Positions 14,251 to 23,900 of a stretch of 26,146 bases of DNA are shown here, one piece after another. Under the pieces are notes generated by a model. The model saw nothing but the letters and a program-made list of their open reading frames with translations. It was not told the DNA's origin and made no database searches. The position numbers and the translations under genes were made by a program. How positions within the stretch are numbered: position 1 is the stretch's first letter; every line of letters starts with the position of its first letter. The stretch comes from JBMTVN01 sp046047235 (GTDB lineage Bacteria; Verrucomicrobiota; Verrucomicrobiia; Limisphaerales; JAHDYP01), in NCBI GenBank assembly GCA_046047235.1, contig JBJOII010000051.1:1-26146 (forward strand), in the 5' to 3' direction.

Positions 14251-15807
14251 TTAAGCATTGGGGGTGGCAGGTCGGGTGTTGTGTGCTTTTGAGCGGTGCA
14301 TGAGGTAGAGCACCCCGGCGGTGAGGGCATAGACGGTGGCGAAGTCGGGTGCGGCGAGGAGCCCGTAGTGGTTTTTGATTCCGTTTGGGGTGAGCTGGTA
14401 GGCGTGGATGACTCCGGTGAGGGAGAGCAGGGATGCGACCAGAGCCCAGGCGGCGGCGGCGCGGAATTTGCGGTCGATGAGTTGGGTAAGGAGAGCGGCC
14501 AGGACCATGGAACTGAGGACGAACCCCTGGCTTAGGCTGATGACGCCGTGGATATAGAGGTCACTTCCGAATTTGGGCGCGGCTTCGTGAAGGGAGGATC
14601 CGGCGACTCGCAGGGCAGTTTCGATGAGCAGTAGTGCCCAGGCGGCGAGGGCGGGGACGAGGCCGAAGCCTACGGCGAGGGCGTGACGCTTGGGTACCTC
14701 CTGGAAGGCCTGTGCGGTGATGATCAGGCCGATCCAGAGGAGGATGCCCAGAGTGGCTTCGAGGGGGATGAAGCGGAGCACGATCCCCATGCCGCCAACG
14801 AGGCAGAGGGCTGTGATGGCGATGCCATTCAGGATGGAATAACCAGCGCGCGATCCCATGGCTTTCCAGCCTGGGTGTCCGATATAGATGGTCGTGGGGA
14901 AAGCGCTGCCGAAGAGGGAAGCGACTATGCTGCAGAGCCCGTTGACCAGCATGGCGGGTTTGGTTTCGAACCGGTCCCCTGCGGCTTCAGCGCTTTCGAG
15001 GTTTTGGAGGGCGCCAATGACATTGAACAGGCCCATGGGGAAGATGACGGCGAGATACTGGTAGCCGGTGGGGCTGGTGATGAGGGCGAAGAGGTCGGCT
15101 GGAACGGGTTTTGGTAGAGAGAGGGCCAGCGAGGTGGTGTCGGCGGGTGGCTGGAAGTAGGGGAAGCCGGCGGCACGGAGGATCCAGGCGGAGGCGACGC
15201 CGATGACGACGGCCACGACCCCGACAGGAAGTCCGAACGGGAGCTTGGTGCCGGAAGCGTAGCTGAAGAGGATGAGCAGCATGGGGAGCAGGGCGATGGC
15301 TGGGCTGGCGAAGATCTGGAAGACGAAGCCCATGGCGATGAAGGTGATGGCAATTCCGGCCAGGGCGGACAGGAGAGCTGCACGGGGTGTGTGGCGACGC
15401 ACCCAGTCGCCGAAGAAGGCGCAGACGACTTCCATGACGCCGTTGATGAAGCAGGCGAGGAGGCCGGCTTGCCAGGCGAGCGTGGCGTTCTGGGTTTCCT
15501 GATAGATGGGCCCCATGATCAGGAACACAAAGGCTAGAAGGCTGACCGTATTGATGCCGTAGGGGAGGGCAGTGACGTCGGTGCGTCCGGTGGCGGCCAT
15601 GAGTTTGCGTGCCTGCCGTGCGTAGAAGATATTGCCGGCGAGGATGGAAAGCGCTGCGCCCGGGAGGATGGTTTTCAGTACGAGCGAGACGGGCATGCCG
15701 CACACCGCCGGACATAGGGTGGTGATCAGCATGAGCTGGAGGAGATTGTCGATGAACAGGCCGAAGAAGCCGTCGAGGTCACCGCGCACAAACCATTTGG
15801 GTCTCAT
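14251..15807 (-). CDS. NCS2-like (xanthine/uracil permease-type) membrane transporter
   Basis: 518 residues, strongly hydrophobic with about 12-13 membrane segments. Features that recall the NCS2/AzgA fold: the early IDNLLQLMLITTLCPAVCG, the DVTALPYGINTVSLLAFVF segment (comparable to the TALPYGIN region of purine permeases), and the central LIGALQN-like FNVIGALQNLESAEAAGDRF, then FGSAFPTTIYIGHPGWKAMG. It is longer than typical UraA/XanQ proteins. Substrate cannot be told; a nucleobase or an organic anion are both open. The ATG at 15807 lacks a clear ribosome site. It lies 65 bp downstream of the small multidrug export gene on the same strand and is probably co-transcribed with it. Confidence 0.75.
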   Translation of the reverse strand: MRPKWFVRGDLDGFFGLFIDNLLQLMLITTLCPAVCGMPVSLVLKTILPGAALSILAGNIFYARQARKLMAATGRTDVTALPYGINTVSLLAFVFLIMGPIYQETQNATLAWQAGLLACFINGVMEVVCAFFGDWVRRHTPRAALLSALAGIAITFIAMGFVFQIFASPAIALLPMLLILFSYASGTKLPFGLPVGVVAVVIGVASAWILRAAGFPYFQPPADTTSLALSLPKPVPADLFALITSPTGYQYLAVIFPMGLFNVIGALQNLESAEAAGDRFETKPAMLVNGLCSIVASLFGSAFPTTIYIGHPGWKAMGSRAGYSILNGIAITALCLVGGMGIVLRFIPLEATLGILLWIGLIITAQAFQEVPKRHALAVGFGLVPALAAWALLLIETALRVAGSSLHEAAPKFGSDLYIHGVISLSQGFVLSSMVLAALLTQLIDRKFRAAAAWALVASLLSLTGVIHAYQLTPNGIKNHYGLLAAPDFATVYALTAGVLYLMHRSKAHNTRPATPNA

Positions 15808-15872
15808 CGGCGGGGCAGGGTTCTAGAAAGTGGGTCGGCTGTCGAGAACTCAGGTTGGGGTTTGTGCGGGTT

Positions 15873-16610
15873 TTAAGCGGGGCCTGGTGGGTGGGTGTTG
15901 CGGTGGAGGAATTTGGCAAGGATGATGATGAGGATGATTGCGGCGACGAGGCCGAAGGGGGCGTATTGGTTGTAGGCGGAAGCCCAGCTGCTGATGCCGT
16001 GGAGCAGGAAGGCCCAGAGTCCGATGGCGATGTAGGTGGCCCCGAGAACGACGCTCATATTGATCCATGGGCGTAGTCCGATCAGGAAGCCCATGATGGC
16101 ACCCACGACCGGGCCGGTCATCCAGAAGGGGATCAGCACGAAGATAAACAGGCCGACCATGCCGTATCGGCGGAGGAAGGCGCGTCTTGCCTCGGCGGCG
16201 GCTTCCATTCGCTTCATGAAGCTTTGAAGGGCGCGGATTTCGAGCAGGTGTCGCCAGCTGAGAACGAACAGAGGGAAGACGATGAGGACCTGGATGCTTT
16301 CGATGAGCATATTGGCCGGGATTACGAGATGGTGTCCGAGACCGGCGGCGTAGCCGAAGGACATACCAGCTGCCCGGCCGACGAGTACGTTCATGGCGGT
16401 CATGGCGCCGAAGAGCGGGGCATGTTGGGGGAAGATGATCCAGGCGAGGACCAGGCTGGCCAGATAGACGAACCCAAGCAGGATGCCGAGGCGGAGGATG
16501 CGTCCTTCGGCATTGGCCAGAGGATGGGAGGTGTCGGATGGGGGAGGTGGTGCAGGCTTTTGGTTGTGTGCGGGAGAGGTCGTCCTGTTGAGGGCGGGTT
16601 CGGGTAACAT
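15873..16610 (-). CDS. Small multidrug export family membrane protein
   Basis: 245 residues from the ATG at 16610; a GTG at 16628 would add six residues. After a Pro-rich cytosolic start there are about six hydrophobic segments. The central part fits the small multi-drug export family (Sm_multidrug_ex): a charged loop MKRMEAAAEARRAFLRRYG followed by GLFIFVLIPFWMTGPVVGAIMGFLIG, in which P-F-x-x-T-G-x-x-x-G is the most telling motif. Transport function in the family is named by similarity and poorly tested. Divergent from lutA (177 bp between starts) and followed by the permease gene. The N-terminal half (FGAMTAMNVLVGRAAGMSFGYAAGLGHHLVIPANM) is longer than in short homologues. Confidence 0.75.
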   Translation of the reverse strand: MLPEPALNRTTSPAHNQKPAPPPPSDTSHPLANAEGRILRLGILLGFVYLASLVLAWIIFPQHAPLFGAMTAMNVLVGRAAGMSFGYAAGLGHHLVIPANMLIESIQVLIVFPLFVLSWRHLLEIRALQSFMKRMEAAAEARRAFLRRYGMVGLFIFVLIPFWMTGPVVGAIMGFLIGLRPWINMSVVLGATYIAIGLWAFLLHGISSWASAYNQYAPFGLVAAIILIIILAKFLHRNTHPPGPA

Positions 16611-16766
16611 GGCATCAGGGTTCCGCACTTGGCTTGGGGTAAGTCAACATCAGCTCAAAGCGGGGGTGAATCAAGGGGGCGGTGGAGGCGCGGCCTCTGT
16701 CAGCCGACTCCCGACTGCTGCTGGAGGGGTTGGTGGCGGGGCTGGACTGCAGGCTGTTTTTCTGGG

Positions 16767-16772
16767 TATAAA
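16767..16772 (+). promoter_or_regulatory. Weak candidate -10 element before lutA
   Basis: TATAAA stands 15 bases before the lutA ATG, with only a poor -35 (TGGACT near 16743). If used, the leader would be very short, consistent with the lack of a Shine-Dalgarno sequence before the ATG. The rest of the 16611-16787 divergent spacer shows nothing else convincing. Confidence 0.2.
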
Positions 16773-16787
16773 GCGTTCCATTCGACG

Positions 16788-17513
16788 ATGCGCATTACCC
16801 TATTTATTCCGTGTTTTGTGGATCTGCTTTATCCGCGGGTGGGCATGAGCATGGTTCAGGTATTGGAGCGGCTGGGGCATGAGGTGGAATGTCCGGAGGG
16901 GCCGGGTTGTTGCGGGCAACCGGCATTCAATACCGGCTACTGGGATGAGAGCAGGGCGTTGGCGGTGAAGGTGATCGAGGCTTTGAAAGGGGCGGAGGCT
17001 GTGGTGGTTGCTTCGGGATCCTGTGGGGCCATGCTGCGGGTATTTTATCCGCAGCTCTTTGCGGGGCGGGCCGAGGAGAAGATGGTTGGGGAGCTGGCTT
17101 CCAAGACCCATGAGTTCTCCCAGTTCCTGGTGGATAAGCTGGGGGTGACCGATGTCGGGGCAAAATTCAACGCTGCAGTGACCTTTCATGATGGTTGTCA
17201 TGGGTTGCGGGAGCTCGGCATCAAGCGGGCTCCGCGGGCATTGATGGAGAAGGTGGAGGGTTTGCGGTTGGTGGAGATGGACGCGGCGGAAAGCTGCTGT
17301 GGATTCGGTGGTACCTTTTCGGCGAAATTCCCGATGATTTCGACTGCCATGGGCGAGGTGAAGTGCAGTTCCGCCCTTGAGACGAAGGCGGACTATATTG
17401 TATCGAACGACTCGAGTTGCCTGATGCATTTGCAGGGCTTAATTGACCGGCAGAAGCTTGGGGTCCGGACGGTGCATCTGGCGGAGATTCTGGCTGGGGT
17501 TGTGGAGTGTTAA
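16788..17513 (+). CDS. lutA: L-lactate utilisation Fe-S protein LutA
   Basis: 241 residues from the ATG at 16788; the frame is open to 16629 but the family N-terminus is MRITLFIPCFVDLLYPRVG. It has two CCG (DUF224) cysteine motifs: first C9, C41-C42 (GPGCCGQPAFNTG) and C79 (GSCGAM); second C137 (FHDGCHGLRELG), C170-C171 (ESCCGFGGTFS) and C211 (DSSCLMHL). These bind Fe-S clusters in heterodisulfide-reductase-like subunits, and in LutABC they carry electrons from L-lactate oxidation to pyruvate. Length and motif spacing are those of LutA/YkgE. The downstream gene begins 23 bp after the stop, in the order expected for lutABC. Cytoplasmic, membrane-associated at most. Confidence 0.95.
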   Translation: MRITLFIPCFVDLLYPRVGMSMVQVLERLGHEVECPEGPGCCGQPAFNTGYWDESRALAVKVIEALKGAEAVVVASGSCGAMLRVFYPQLFAGRAEEKMVGELASKTHEFSQFLVDKLGVTDVGAKFNAAVTFHDGCHGLRELGIKRAPRALMEKVEGLRLVEMDAAESCCGFGGTFSAKFPMISTAMGEVKCSSALETKADYIVSNDSSCLMHLQGLIDRQKLGVRTVHLAEILAGVVEC

Positions 17514-17536
17514 GGACGTCTGGAGTAGCGAACACG

Positions 17537-18931
17537 ATGAAAGCCACGGCCAAAGAGTTCCTGCAGGATGCGAGTCGGGTGACGGCGGATTTGCGCCATC
17601 GGGGTTTGATACAGACTGCGCTGGGTAAATATGAGGTCAAGCGTGACGAGCAGAAGGGGCGCTTCCAGGACTGGGAAGCGGCTCGTTTACTTGCCGGGGG
17701 GCGCAAGCGCGAGGCTGTGGGGCACCTTGACCATTATCTTGAACAGTTTGCTGACAACCTGGAGCGGCGGGGGACGAAGGTGCACTGGGCATCCACGGCG
17801 GCTCAGGCGAAGGAGATTATCGTTGAGATCGCGCGGTCACGCGGGGCGAAGTCGGTGGTGAAGTCCAAGGCCATGACGGCGGAGGAGATTCACCTGAACG
17901 AGGCGTTGGAGGGTGCCGGTCTGGAGGTGGTGGAGTCTGACCTGGGCGAGTTTATCGTTCAGCTGCGCAAGGAGCCTCCATATCACATCGTTTTTCCGGC
18001 GATGCATTTGACCAGGGGAGAGATTCGCGATGTGTTTCAGCGTGAACTGGGAGATACGCCTTCGGACAGTCCGGAGGAGTTGACCATGGTTGCCCGGCGG
18101 GTCCTGAGGAAGAAGTATGTTGAGGCGGATCTAGGGATCACCGGGGCGAATTTTGCGGTGGCGGAGACGGGGATGGTGGCGGTGACCGAGAACGAGGGGA
18201 ATGCGCGGCTGACGGGTGCGTTGCCGCGCACGATGGTGACCTTGGTGGGGATTGAGAAAGTGATTCCCAAGATGGCTGACCTGGCGCTGCTTTGGCCGAT
18301 GTTGGCGACGGCGGGGGCGGGGCAATTGATCACCGGGTACAACACGTTGTATGGCGGTCCCAGGAAGGAAGGCGAGCCGGGAGGACCCGAGGAGTATCAT
18401 GTGGTGTTGTTGGACAATGGGCGGACGGCACTGCTGGCCGACCCTGAGCAACGGGATGCGCTTCAGTGTATTCGCTGCGGTGCCTGCCTGAATGTGTGTC
18501 CGATCTACCGCAATGTTGGGGGGCACACTTACGGGACGACCTACTGCGGTCCTGTGGGCTCGGTGATCACGCCGCATCTGAGGGGTTTGCAGGACTGGAA
18601 GCATTTATCTTATGCCTCCTCGCTGTGTGGTGCGTGCACGGAGACTTGTCCAGTGGGAATCGATTTGCATCATCATCTGCTGCAGAACCGGCGGAACGCG
18701 GCGAAGGAAAAGCCAAGGTGGTGGGAGCGGATGGCTTTCAAGTTGTTCGCGTGGTTGGCTGGGAGCGCGGGTATGTGGAAATGGGTGACGCGGTTTGGCC
18801 GGATAGGTGGCAGGTTGCACACGCTGGTGAAAGGGAGCCGTCTGGATCCGGCTTATGCGTGGACCCGGACACGCGAGTTACCTCCGCCGGCGGGACAGAG
18901 TTTCAAGGAATGGTGGAGGGCGCGGAAATGA
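17537..18931 (+). CDS. lutB: L-lactate utilisation Fe-S protein LutB
   Basis: 464 residues from the ATG at 17537, with GGAG eleven bases upstream; an in-frame GTG at 17507 overlapping lutA is less likely. The N-terminal two thirds is the LUD domain (SVVKSKAMTAEEIHLNEAL, ADLGITGANFAVAETGMVAV, ENEGNARLTGALP, the typical LutB stretch). Then a ferredoxin-like pair: CIRCGACLNVCP (C311, C314, C317, C321) and SSLCGACTETCPVGIDL (C364, C367, C371), followed by a Trp-rich tail (DUF3390 type; ending KEWWRARK). It acts with LutA and LutC in oxidation of L-lactate to pyruvate. Its stop overlaps the lutC ATG (ATGA at 18928-18931). Confidence 0.95.
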   Translation: MKATAKEFLQDASRVTADLRHRGLIQTALGKYEVKRDEQKGRFQDWEAARLLAGGRKREAVGHLDHYLEQFADNLERRGTKVHWASTAAQAKEIIVEIARSRGAKSVVKSKAMTAEEIHLNEALEGAGLEVVESDLGEFIVQLRKEPPYHIVFPAMHLTRGEIRDVFQRELGDTPSDSPEELTMVARRVLRKKYVEADLGITGANFAVAETGMVAVTENEGNARLTGALPRTMVTLVGIEKVIPKMADLALLWPMLATAGAGQLITGYNTLYGGPRKEGEPGGPEEYHVVLLDNGRTALLADPEQRDALQCIRCGACLNVCPIYRNVGGHTYGTTYCGPVGSVITPHLRGLQDWKHLSYASSLCGACTETCPVGIDLHHHLLQNRRNAAKEKPRWWERMAFKLFAWLAGSAGMWKWVTRFGRIGGRLHTLVKGSRLDPAYAWTRTRELPPPAGQSFKEWWRARK

Positions 18932-19602
18932 GTGAGCGGGAGAAGATACTAGGCCGGGTTCGTGAGGCCCTGCAAAGGCCCGGGGCGATCGGACACTCCC
19001 AATCCCATCTGAAAGCGGGCGGGACTCGTTCGGCGTATGTCGATGTGCTTCCGCTGGTTGGTGGGGATCCGGAGACGTGGATTGAGTCATTTCGCCGGGA
19101 ATCGGAGGCGTTACGAACGGAGTTTCACCTGCTTCCCGATGAGGAAGCTGTGCGGGCGTTCTTACGGCAGATGGCCTTTGAAGAGAAGTGGGCCAAACTG
19201 GCCAGCCATCATGCGGTCGTTACCGACGCGGTTGTTCCTGCGATACAGGTGCCGGTGATGTGGGTTGAGGACAGTGGTGGTGGGGAGGTCATGGAGGCAT
19301 GTGATGCGAGCGTCACGGGGTGTGACTGTCTGGTTGCGCAGACAGGGAGCGTGGTGGTGACCAGTGGAAGTTGCGGCGGGCGTGCACTGTCCGTCCTGCC
19401 GCCGCATCATATCGTGCTGGCGAGGCGGGACCAAATGGTTGGAGGTTTACCGGATGCGTTCGAGTTGTTGCACTCCACGTATGGGAAGGACTATCCGAGC
19501 ATGATCTCGTTTATCACCGGACCGAGCCGGACGGGTGATATCGAACGCATTTTGGTGCTCGGGGCACACGGGCCGAAGAGGCTGACCGTGCTCTGCTATT
19601 GA
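18928..19602 (+). CDS. lutC: L-lactate utilisation protein LutC
   Basis: 224 residues. The start is fixed by the ATGA overlap with lutB and a GGAGGG ribosome site nine bases upstream (MSEREKILGRVREALQRPG). It carries the LUD domain in its single-domain LutC form: a C-terminal core GCDCLVAQTGSVVVTSGSCG, RALSVLPPHHIVLARRDQMV and a closing SMISFITGPSRTGDIERILV-LGAHGPKRLTVL block, the most conserved part of the family. LutC is the third component of the LutABC lactate-oxidising complex. No lactate permease gene or LutR-type regulator lies next to the operon in this window. Confidence 0.95.
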   Translation: MSEREKILGRVREALQRPGAIGHSQSHLKAGGTRSAYVDVLPLVGGDPETWIESFRRESEALRTEFHLLPDEEAVRAFLRQMAFEEKWAKLASHHAVVTDAVVPAIQVPVMWVEDSGGGEVMEACDASVTGCDCLVAQTGSVVVTSGSCGGRALSVLPPHHIVLARRDQMVGGLPDAFELLHSTYGKDYPSMISFITGPSRTGDIERILVLGAHGPKRLTVLCY

Positions 19603-19626
19603 GTGCAGGCTGGACGGACTGCGTTC

Positions 19627-20736
19627 TTACGCGGTTGCCCCGGCTTTGGCGGCTGTCTCGGTCGGGGTGCCGCAGTGGCAGCAGGCTGGCAGCAGGCTGG
19701 CCCTGACCTGATGGCAGGAGGGGCATTCTTCGTGCAGCCGAGTGGAGCAGACAGGGCAAACATACGGCTCCTCGGCATCGGCACCGGTAGGGTGGGTTCG
19801 GTTGAGCCGCTTGGCAGTGTTACGGGTCCAGAAGGCGTAGCGCAGCGGGCCGCGCCGGATGGGGTAGGCGCAAATGGGGCACAGGAAGCGTTCGTAGGCT
19901 TCGCGGTATTGTTTCAGCAGCCAGCTCTTTTTGGGGAACCGGACCATGCGCAATAGATAGACCAAGGTGAAGATCGCTGCCGCGAGAGCGGAGAGGATGA
20001 GGATGTATTTGAAGAAGCGTCTGGGGAAGTGGTCGTGCATCACAACGAGTATTTTGATGGACGAGGCGACGGCGGCAGCCTGCGACAACGGCTGGTAGAG
20101 GCTGGCGCGGTTGCGGAAGTAGAGGTAAAGGGCGGCTGCAAGGAGGGGGACAAGCAGCGCCATTTTTCCGAGGCCCAGCTTCAATTGGTGTTTTTGTAGA
20201 AGCTCCTGGAATTTGATCCGAGCGGGGGCTCGGGCTGTTTCCAGTGACTGGTTGTTTTGACGCTGCTCCGCCTCAAGGCCACGCAGGGTATCCGTGAGTG
20301 AAGAAACCTGGTCGTTGACCTCCTGGTACTGTCGCTGGGCGTTCAGAAAGAGCTGTTCGCTTTCGGCGAGGGCCTGCTGTTCCTCTGGTGAGGGATCCGC
20401 GCCTTTTTGCAATGTGAGCTTCTGGACCTCCAACAGGCGGTTCATGGTCATCTCAGAATTGCTGGCGCTGTCGCGCAAGACTGCCTGGCGGGCGGTCTGA
20501 TCCTTGATCTGCCGCTGGACGTCAGTGATCTGTTCCTGAAGGCGCTTCTCTATATCCAGCATGGCTTGCCCGACTTGTCGGCGCTCGTGCTCGTCCCATC
20601 GCGGGCCGGCAATCGAACCGATATCCCCGAGAACAAAACCCAGCAGCCAATAGAACAGCAGGCCGATGATCAGGGTGAATGTGGTAATGCCGAGGCGGTG
20701 GAGCCAGGGGCCTCGTGGTGGAGTGGGGGGTGTCAT
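19627..20736 (-). CDS. Membrane protein with coiled coil and zinc-ribbon tail
   Basis: 369 residues, not matched to a named family. TM1 at about 16-37; a Gln/Glu-rich coiled coil at about 47-180 (DIEKRLQEQITDVQRQIKDQ and following) on one side of the membrane; TM segments at about 191-206, 213-233 and 244-262; then a cytosolic-looking Lys/Arg-rich part and four CxxC knuckles: C286/C289 (CPIC), C327/C330 (CPVC), C338/C341 (CPSC) and C353/C355 region (CCHC). Eight cysteines in four pairs suggest two zinc ribbons of the rubredoxin-like type seen in double zinc-ribbon proteins. Its gene converges on lutC (24 bp between stops) and diverges from the DUF1553 gene. A membrane-sensing or scaffold role is only a guess. 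Confidence 0.8.
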   Translation of the reverse strand: MTPPTPPRGPWLHRLGITTFTLIIGLLFYWLLGFVLGDIGSIAGPRWDEHERRQVGQAMLDIEKRLQEQITDVQRQIKDQTARQAVLRDSASNSEMTMNRLLEVQKLTLQKGADPSPEEQQALAESEQLFLNAQRQYQEVNDQVSSLTDTLRGLEAEQRQNNQSLETARAPARIKFQELLQKHQLKLGLGKMALLVPLLAAALYLYFRNRASLYQPLSQAAAVASSIKILVVMHDHFPRRFFKYILILSALAAAIFTLVYLLRMVRFPKKSWLLKQYREAYERFLCPICAYPIRRGPLRYAFWTRNTAKRLNRTHPTGADAEEPYVCPVCSTRLHEECPSCHQVRASLLPACCHCGTPTETAAKAGATA

Positions 20737-20823
20737 GGCGAGTAGGCCTTTCGGTGGCGCGGCGGATGTGTCGCAGGCGGTGTAGGTTTACGATGCTTCA
20801 ATCGAGTGCAGCGGTCAACCAGT

Positions 20824-20862
20824 CAGCTGTTGCCGGGACTAAGAGTGGGGAGTTGACAGCTG
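20824..20862. promoter_or_regulatory. CAGCTG dyad upstream of the DUF1553 gene
   Basis: CAGCTGT (20824-20830) and ACAGCTG (20856-20862) are exact inverted copies 32 bp apart start to start, about three helical turns, in the 211-bp divergent spacer 20737-20947. The right copy overlaps a TTGACA (20853-20858) that resembles a -35 box, but no -10 sits at a suitable distance. A possible operator; each half is itself a palindromic CAGCTG, which is common by chance. Confidence 0.3.
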
Positions 20863-20947
20863 TCCTTTTGGTTTGCCAGCAGGAGGGGCTTTTGGCATTT
20901 AAGACGGGGTTATCCAGTCGATCAAAACCACTTCATTCAAAGTGTCC

Positions 20948-23900
20948 ATGGCAAATGCAGAGATTACGGTAGGGACGGGTTTTGCGCCGCGGTGTTACTT
21001 GCTCGGTGCGTTGCTTCTGGGTTGGATGGCATTGGCGCGCCCCGTGCTGGCCGAGGTGGATTTCAGTCGTGATGTGCGTCCGATACTTTCGAGGCATTGT
21101 TTTAAGTGTCATGGACAGGACGAGAAGACGAGGAAGGCCCGGCTCCGTCTGGACCAGCTCGATGGGCTGAGGGGTGAGCCTGGAAGTGACGCAGTCATCG
21201 TTCCTGGGCATCCGGATCAAAGCGAGTTGGTCCGACGGTTGTTTACGGATGACGATACCGAGCTTATGCCGCCTCCCGAAGCGAAGCTGGAGCTGACCGC
21301 GGAGCAGAAGGAAATTCTCAAGCAATGGGTGCAGCAGGGCGGGGAATACGAAGCGCACTGGGCATTTGAAGCGCCCCGACAGGCAGCGCTTCCCGAGGTG
21401 GCCCGACCCGAGTGGGTGCGTAATCCGGTTGACCGGTTCGTGATGTCGGTGATGGAGGGCCATGGACTGGAGCCCATGCCGGAGGCGGACAGGGAGACCT
21501 TGATTCGAAGAGTGTATCTGGACTTGACCGGCGTACCGCCGACACCTGCGGAGGTGGAAGCATTTAAAGCGGACGTTTCCAGTGATGCCTACGAGCAGTT
21601 GGTCGATCGGTTGCTGGCTTCGCCTCATTACGGGGAGCGCTGGGCCAGGCTGTGGCTGGATCTGGCGCGGTATGCCGATACCAACGGTTACGAAAAGGAT
21701 CGGCCGCGATCGATGTGGCCGTGGCGTGATTGGGTGATTCGTGCGTTAAACGAGGACATGCCATTCGACCGCTTTACCATTGAACAGATCGCAGGCGACA
21801 TGCTCCCAGGGGCAGGGGAGGCACAGCGAGTGGCAACCGGTTTCCATCGCAACTCGATGATCAACGAGGAGGGCGGGACAGACCCTCAAGAGTTTCGTTA
21901 CTATGGGATTGTCGACCGTGTTGCCGTGACCGGCACTACGTGGATGGGGCTCACCCTCGCTTGCGCGCAGTGTCACTCACACAAATACGACCCTATTTCG
22001 CATCGTGAGTATTATCAGTTCATGGCGTTCCTTAACAACGCGGATGAGTTGCCCATGTCCCTGCCGGATCCGGAGATTGAGGCACGGCGCGAGGCTCGTC
22101 GGACAGAGGTGGCTGAGTTGGTGGATGGCTTGTCAGGGCGGTGGCCTGTAGAGAATACCCGATGGGAGTTGGCGAGCATTGATGGAAAGGCCTCCAGTGG
22201 GGTGGCTACGGAGAAGCTCGAAGATGGCTCGGTCATCTTTAAGGGTGAGGTGCCGGACAAAGACACCTACACCGTCGAGATCACCACTGATTTGTCCAGA
22301 GTCTCGGAGTTGCGTCTGGAAGCCCTGCCGGATGATAGCCTGCCTCACAAGGGGCCCGGGCGTTCGGATGGCGGCAATTTTGTGATCACCACAGTCAAGG
22401 CTGAGTTGCGACGCGGGGAAGAGTCCCATGCGCTCAAGCTCGCGAAGGCAGAGGCGGATCGTTCGCAGGAGGGATATCCGGCAGAGGCCGTGCTGGACGA
22501 TGACAACAAGACGGGATGGGCTGTGAGCGTTGGTGGGGACTGGCATGAACGGCGCACGCTGAGGTTGGTTTTGGAGGAGCCGGTAGAAGTTGGTGTGGAT
22601 GACAGGATAGTGCTTACCCTCGACCAGCAGTATGGATCGTCGCATTTATTGGGGCGCATTCGCTTGAGCGCCGGGCAGCCGATCGTGACGAGCCGGCCCG
22701 AAGCGGAGCGTCGGGGGGAGCTGGTAGGGAGGGCCTTCGAACGATGGCTCATGCGGGAACGTGAGCGCGTATCGGACTGGACATTGCTTGAGCCGGTGGC
22801 TGCGAAGGCCAACCTGCCGACATTGGAGATTCTCCCGGATCACAGTGTTTTGGCCAGTGGCGACCAGACTAAGAGCGATACATACGAGGTTAAGTTGAAG
22901 GGCGACCTGGCCGGTGTCACTGCGCTGAGGCTGGAGGTGCTGCCTCACGAGAGTCTTCCGAAGGGTGGGCCGGGTCGGGTTCATTACGAAGGGCCTTTCG
23001 GTGAGTTTTTCCTCAGCACGTTGAGTGCGGAGGTGGATGGACAACCATTGCACTTCAGCGGTGCTACGGACAGCTACGCGAGGGAGTCAGATGGCCGTCG
23101 TTACAGCGCCAGCTTGGCCTTGGACGAGGATGCGCAGAGCGGTTGGTCGACGTCCGGTAGAGAGGGTGAAGCCAGTCATGCCGTTTTCACCTTGGAGAAG
23201 CCGATCGAATCGGGGGGCGAGTTGAACCTGAAGATGCTGTTCGAGCGATACTACGCCGCCGGCTTGGGTCGTTTCCGTGTCTGGGTCACCAAGGATGCCC
23301 GCGAGGTGGAGGCTACCGCGTATGACTTGCCGGTGCAGGACCTGCTGAGGATTCCAGAAGCGGACTTGACGGTAGACCAGGAGATGAAGTTGAGGACCGC
23401 GTTTTTAATGACCACCCCCGAGTTGGCTCAGGCGCAGAAGGAGGTTCGAAGCCGAAGAAACGGCATGCCGGAGTTCACCACCACGCTGGTGATGCAGGAG
23501 CGCCCAGCGTCCAATCCGCGCACGACCCACATCCATCACCGGGGTGAGTTTCTGCAGACCCGGGAGACGGTCGAGGCGGGGGTTCCGGCATTCCTGCCAG
23601 GCATGTCGGAGGAAACGCCAAGGAACCGCCTTGGGCTTGCTCAATGGCTGGTATCCACAAACAACCCTCTTACTGCAAGGGTGACCGTGAACCGGCATTG
23701 GGCGGCATTATTTGGCCGTGGCCTGGTCAGGACCGTGGGAGACTTTGGATACCAGGGAGAGTTGCCGACTCATCCCGATTTGTTGGACTGGTTGGCCGTG
23801 CATTTTATGCAGGATGGTTGGTCTATGAAGCGGCTTCACCGGCTGCTTGTGACCAGTGCGACTTATCGCCAGTCTTCTGGGGTGAAGCCCGATGTGCTGG

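Noticed and set aside
20853..20858. TTGACA as a -35 promoter element for the DUF1553 gene
   Set aside because: No recognisable -10 lies 16-18 bp downstream (the sequence there is CCAGCA).
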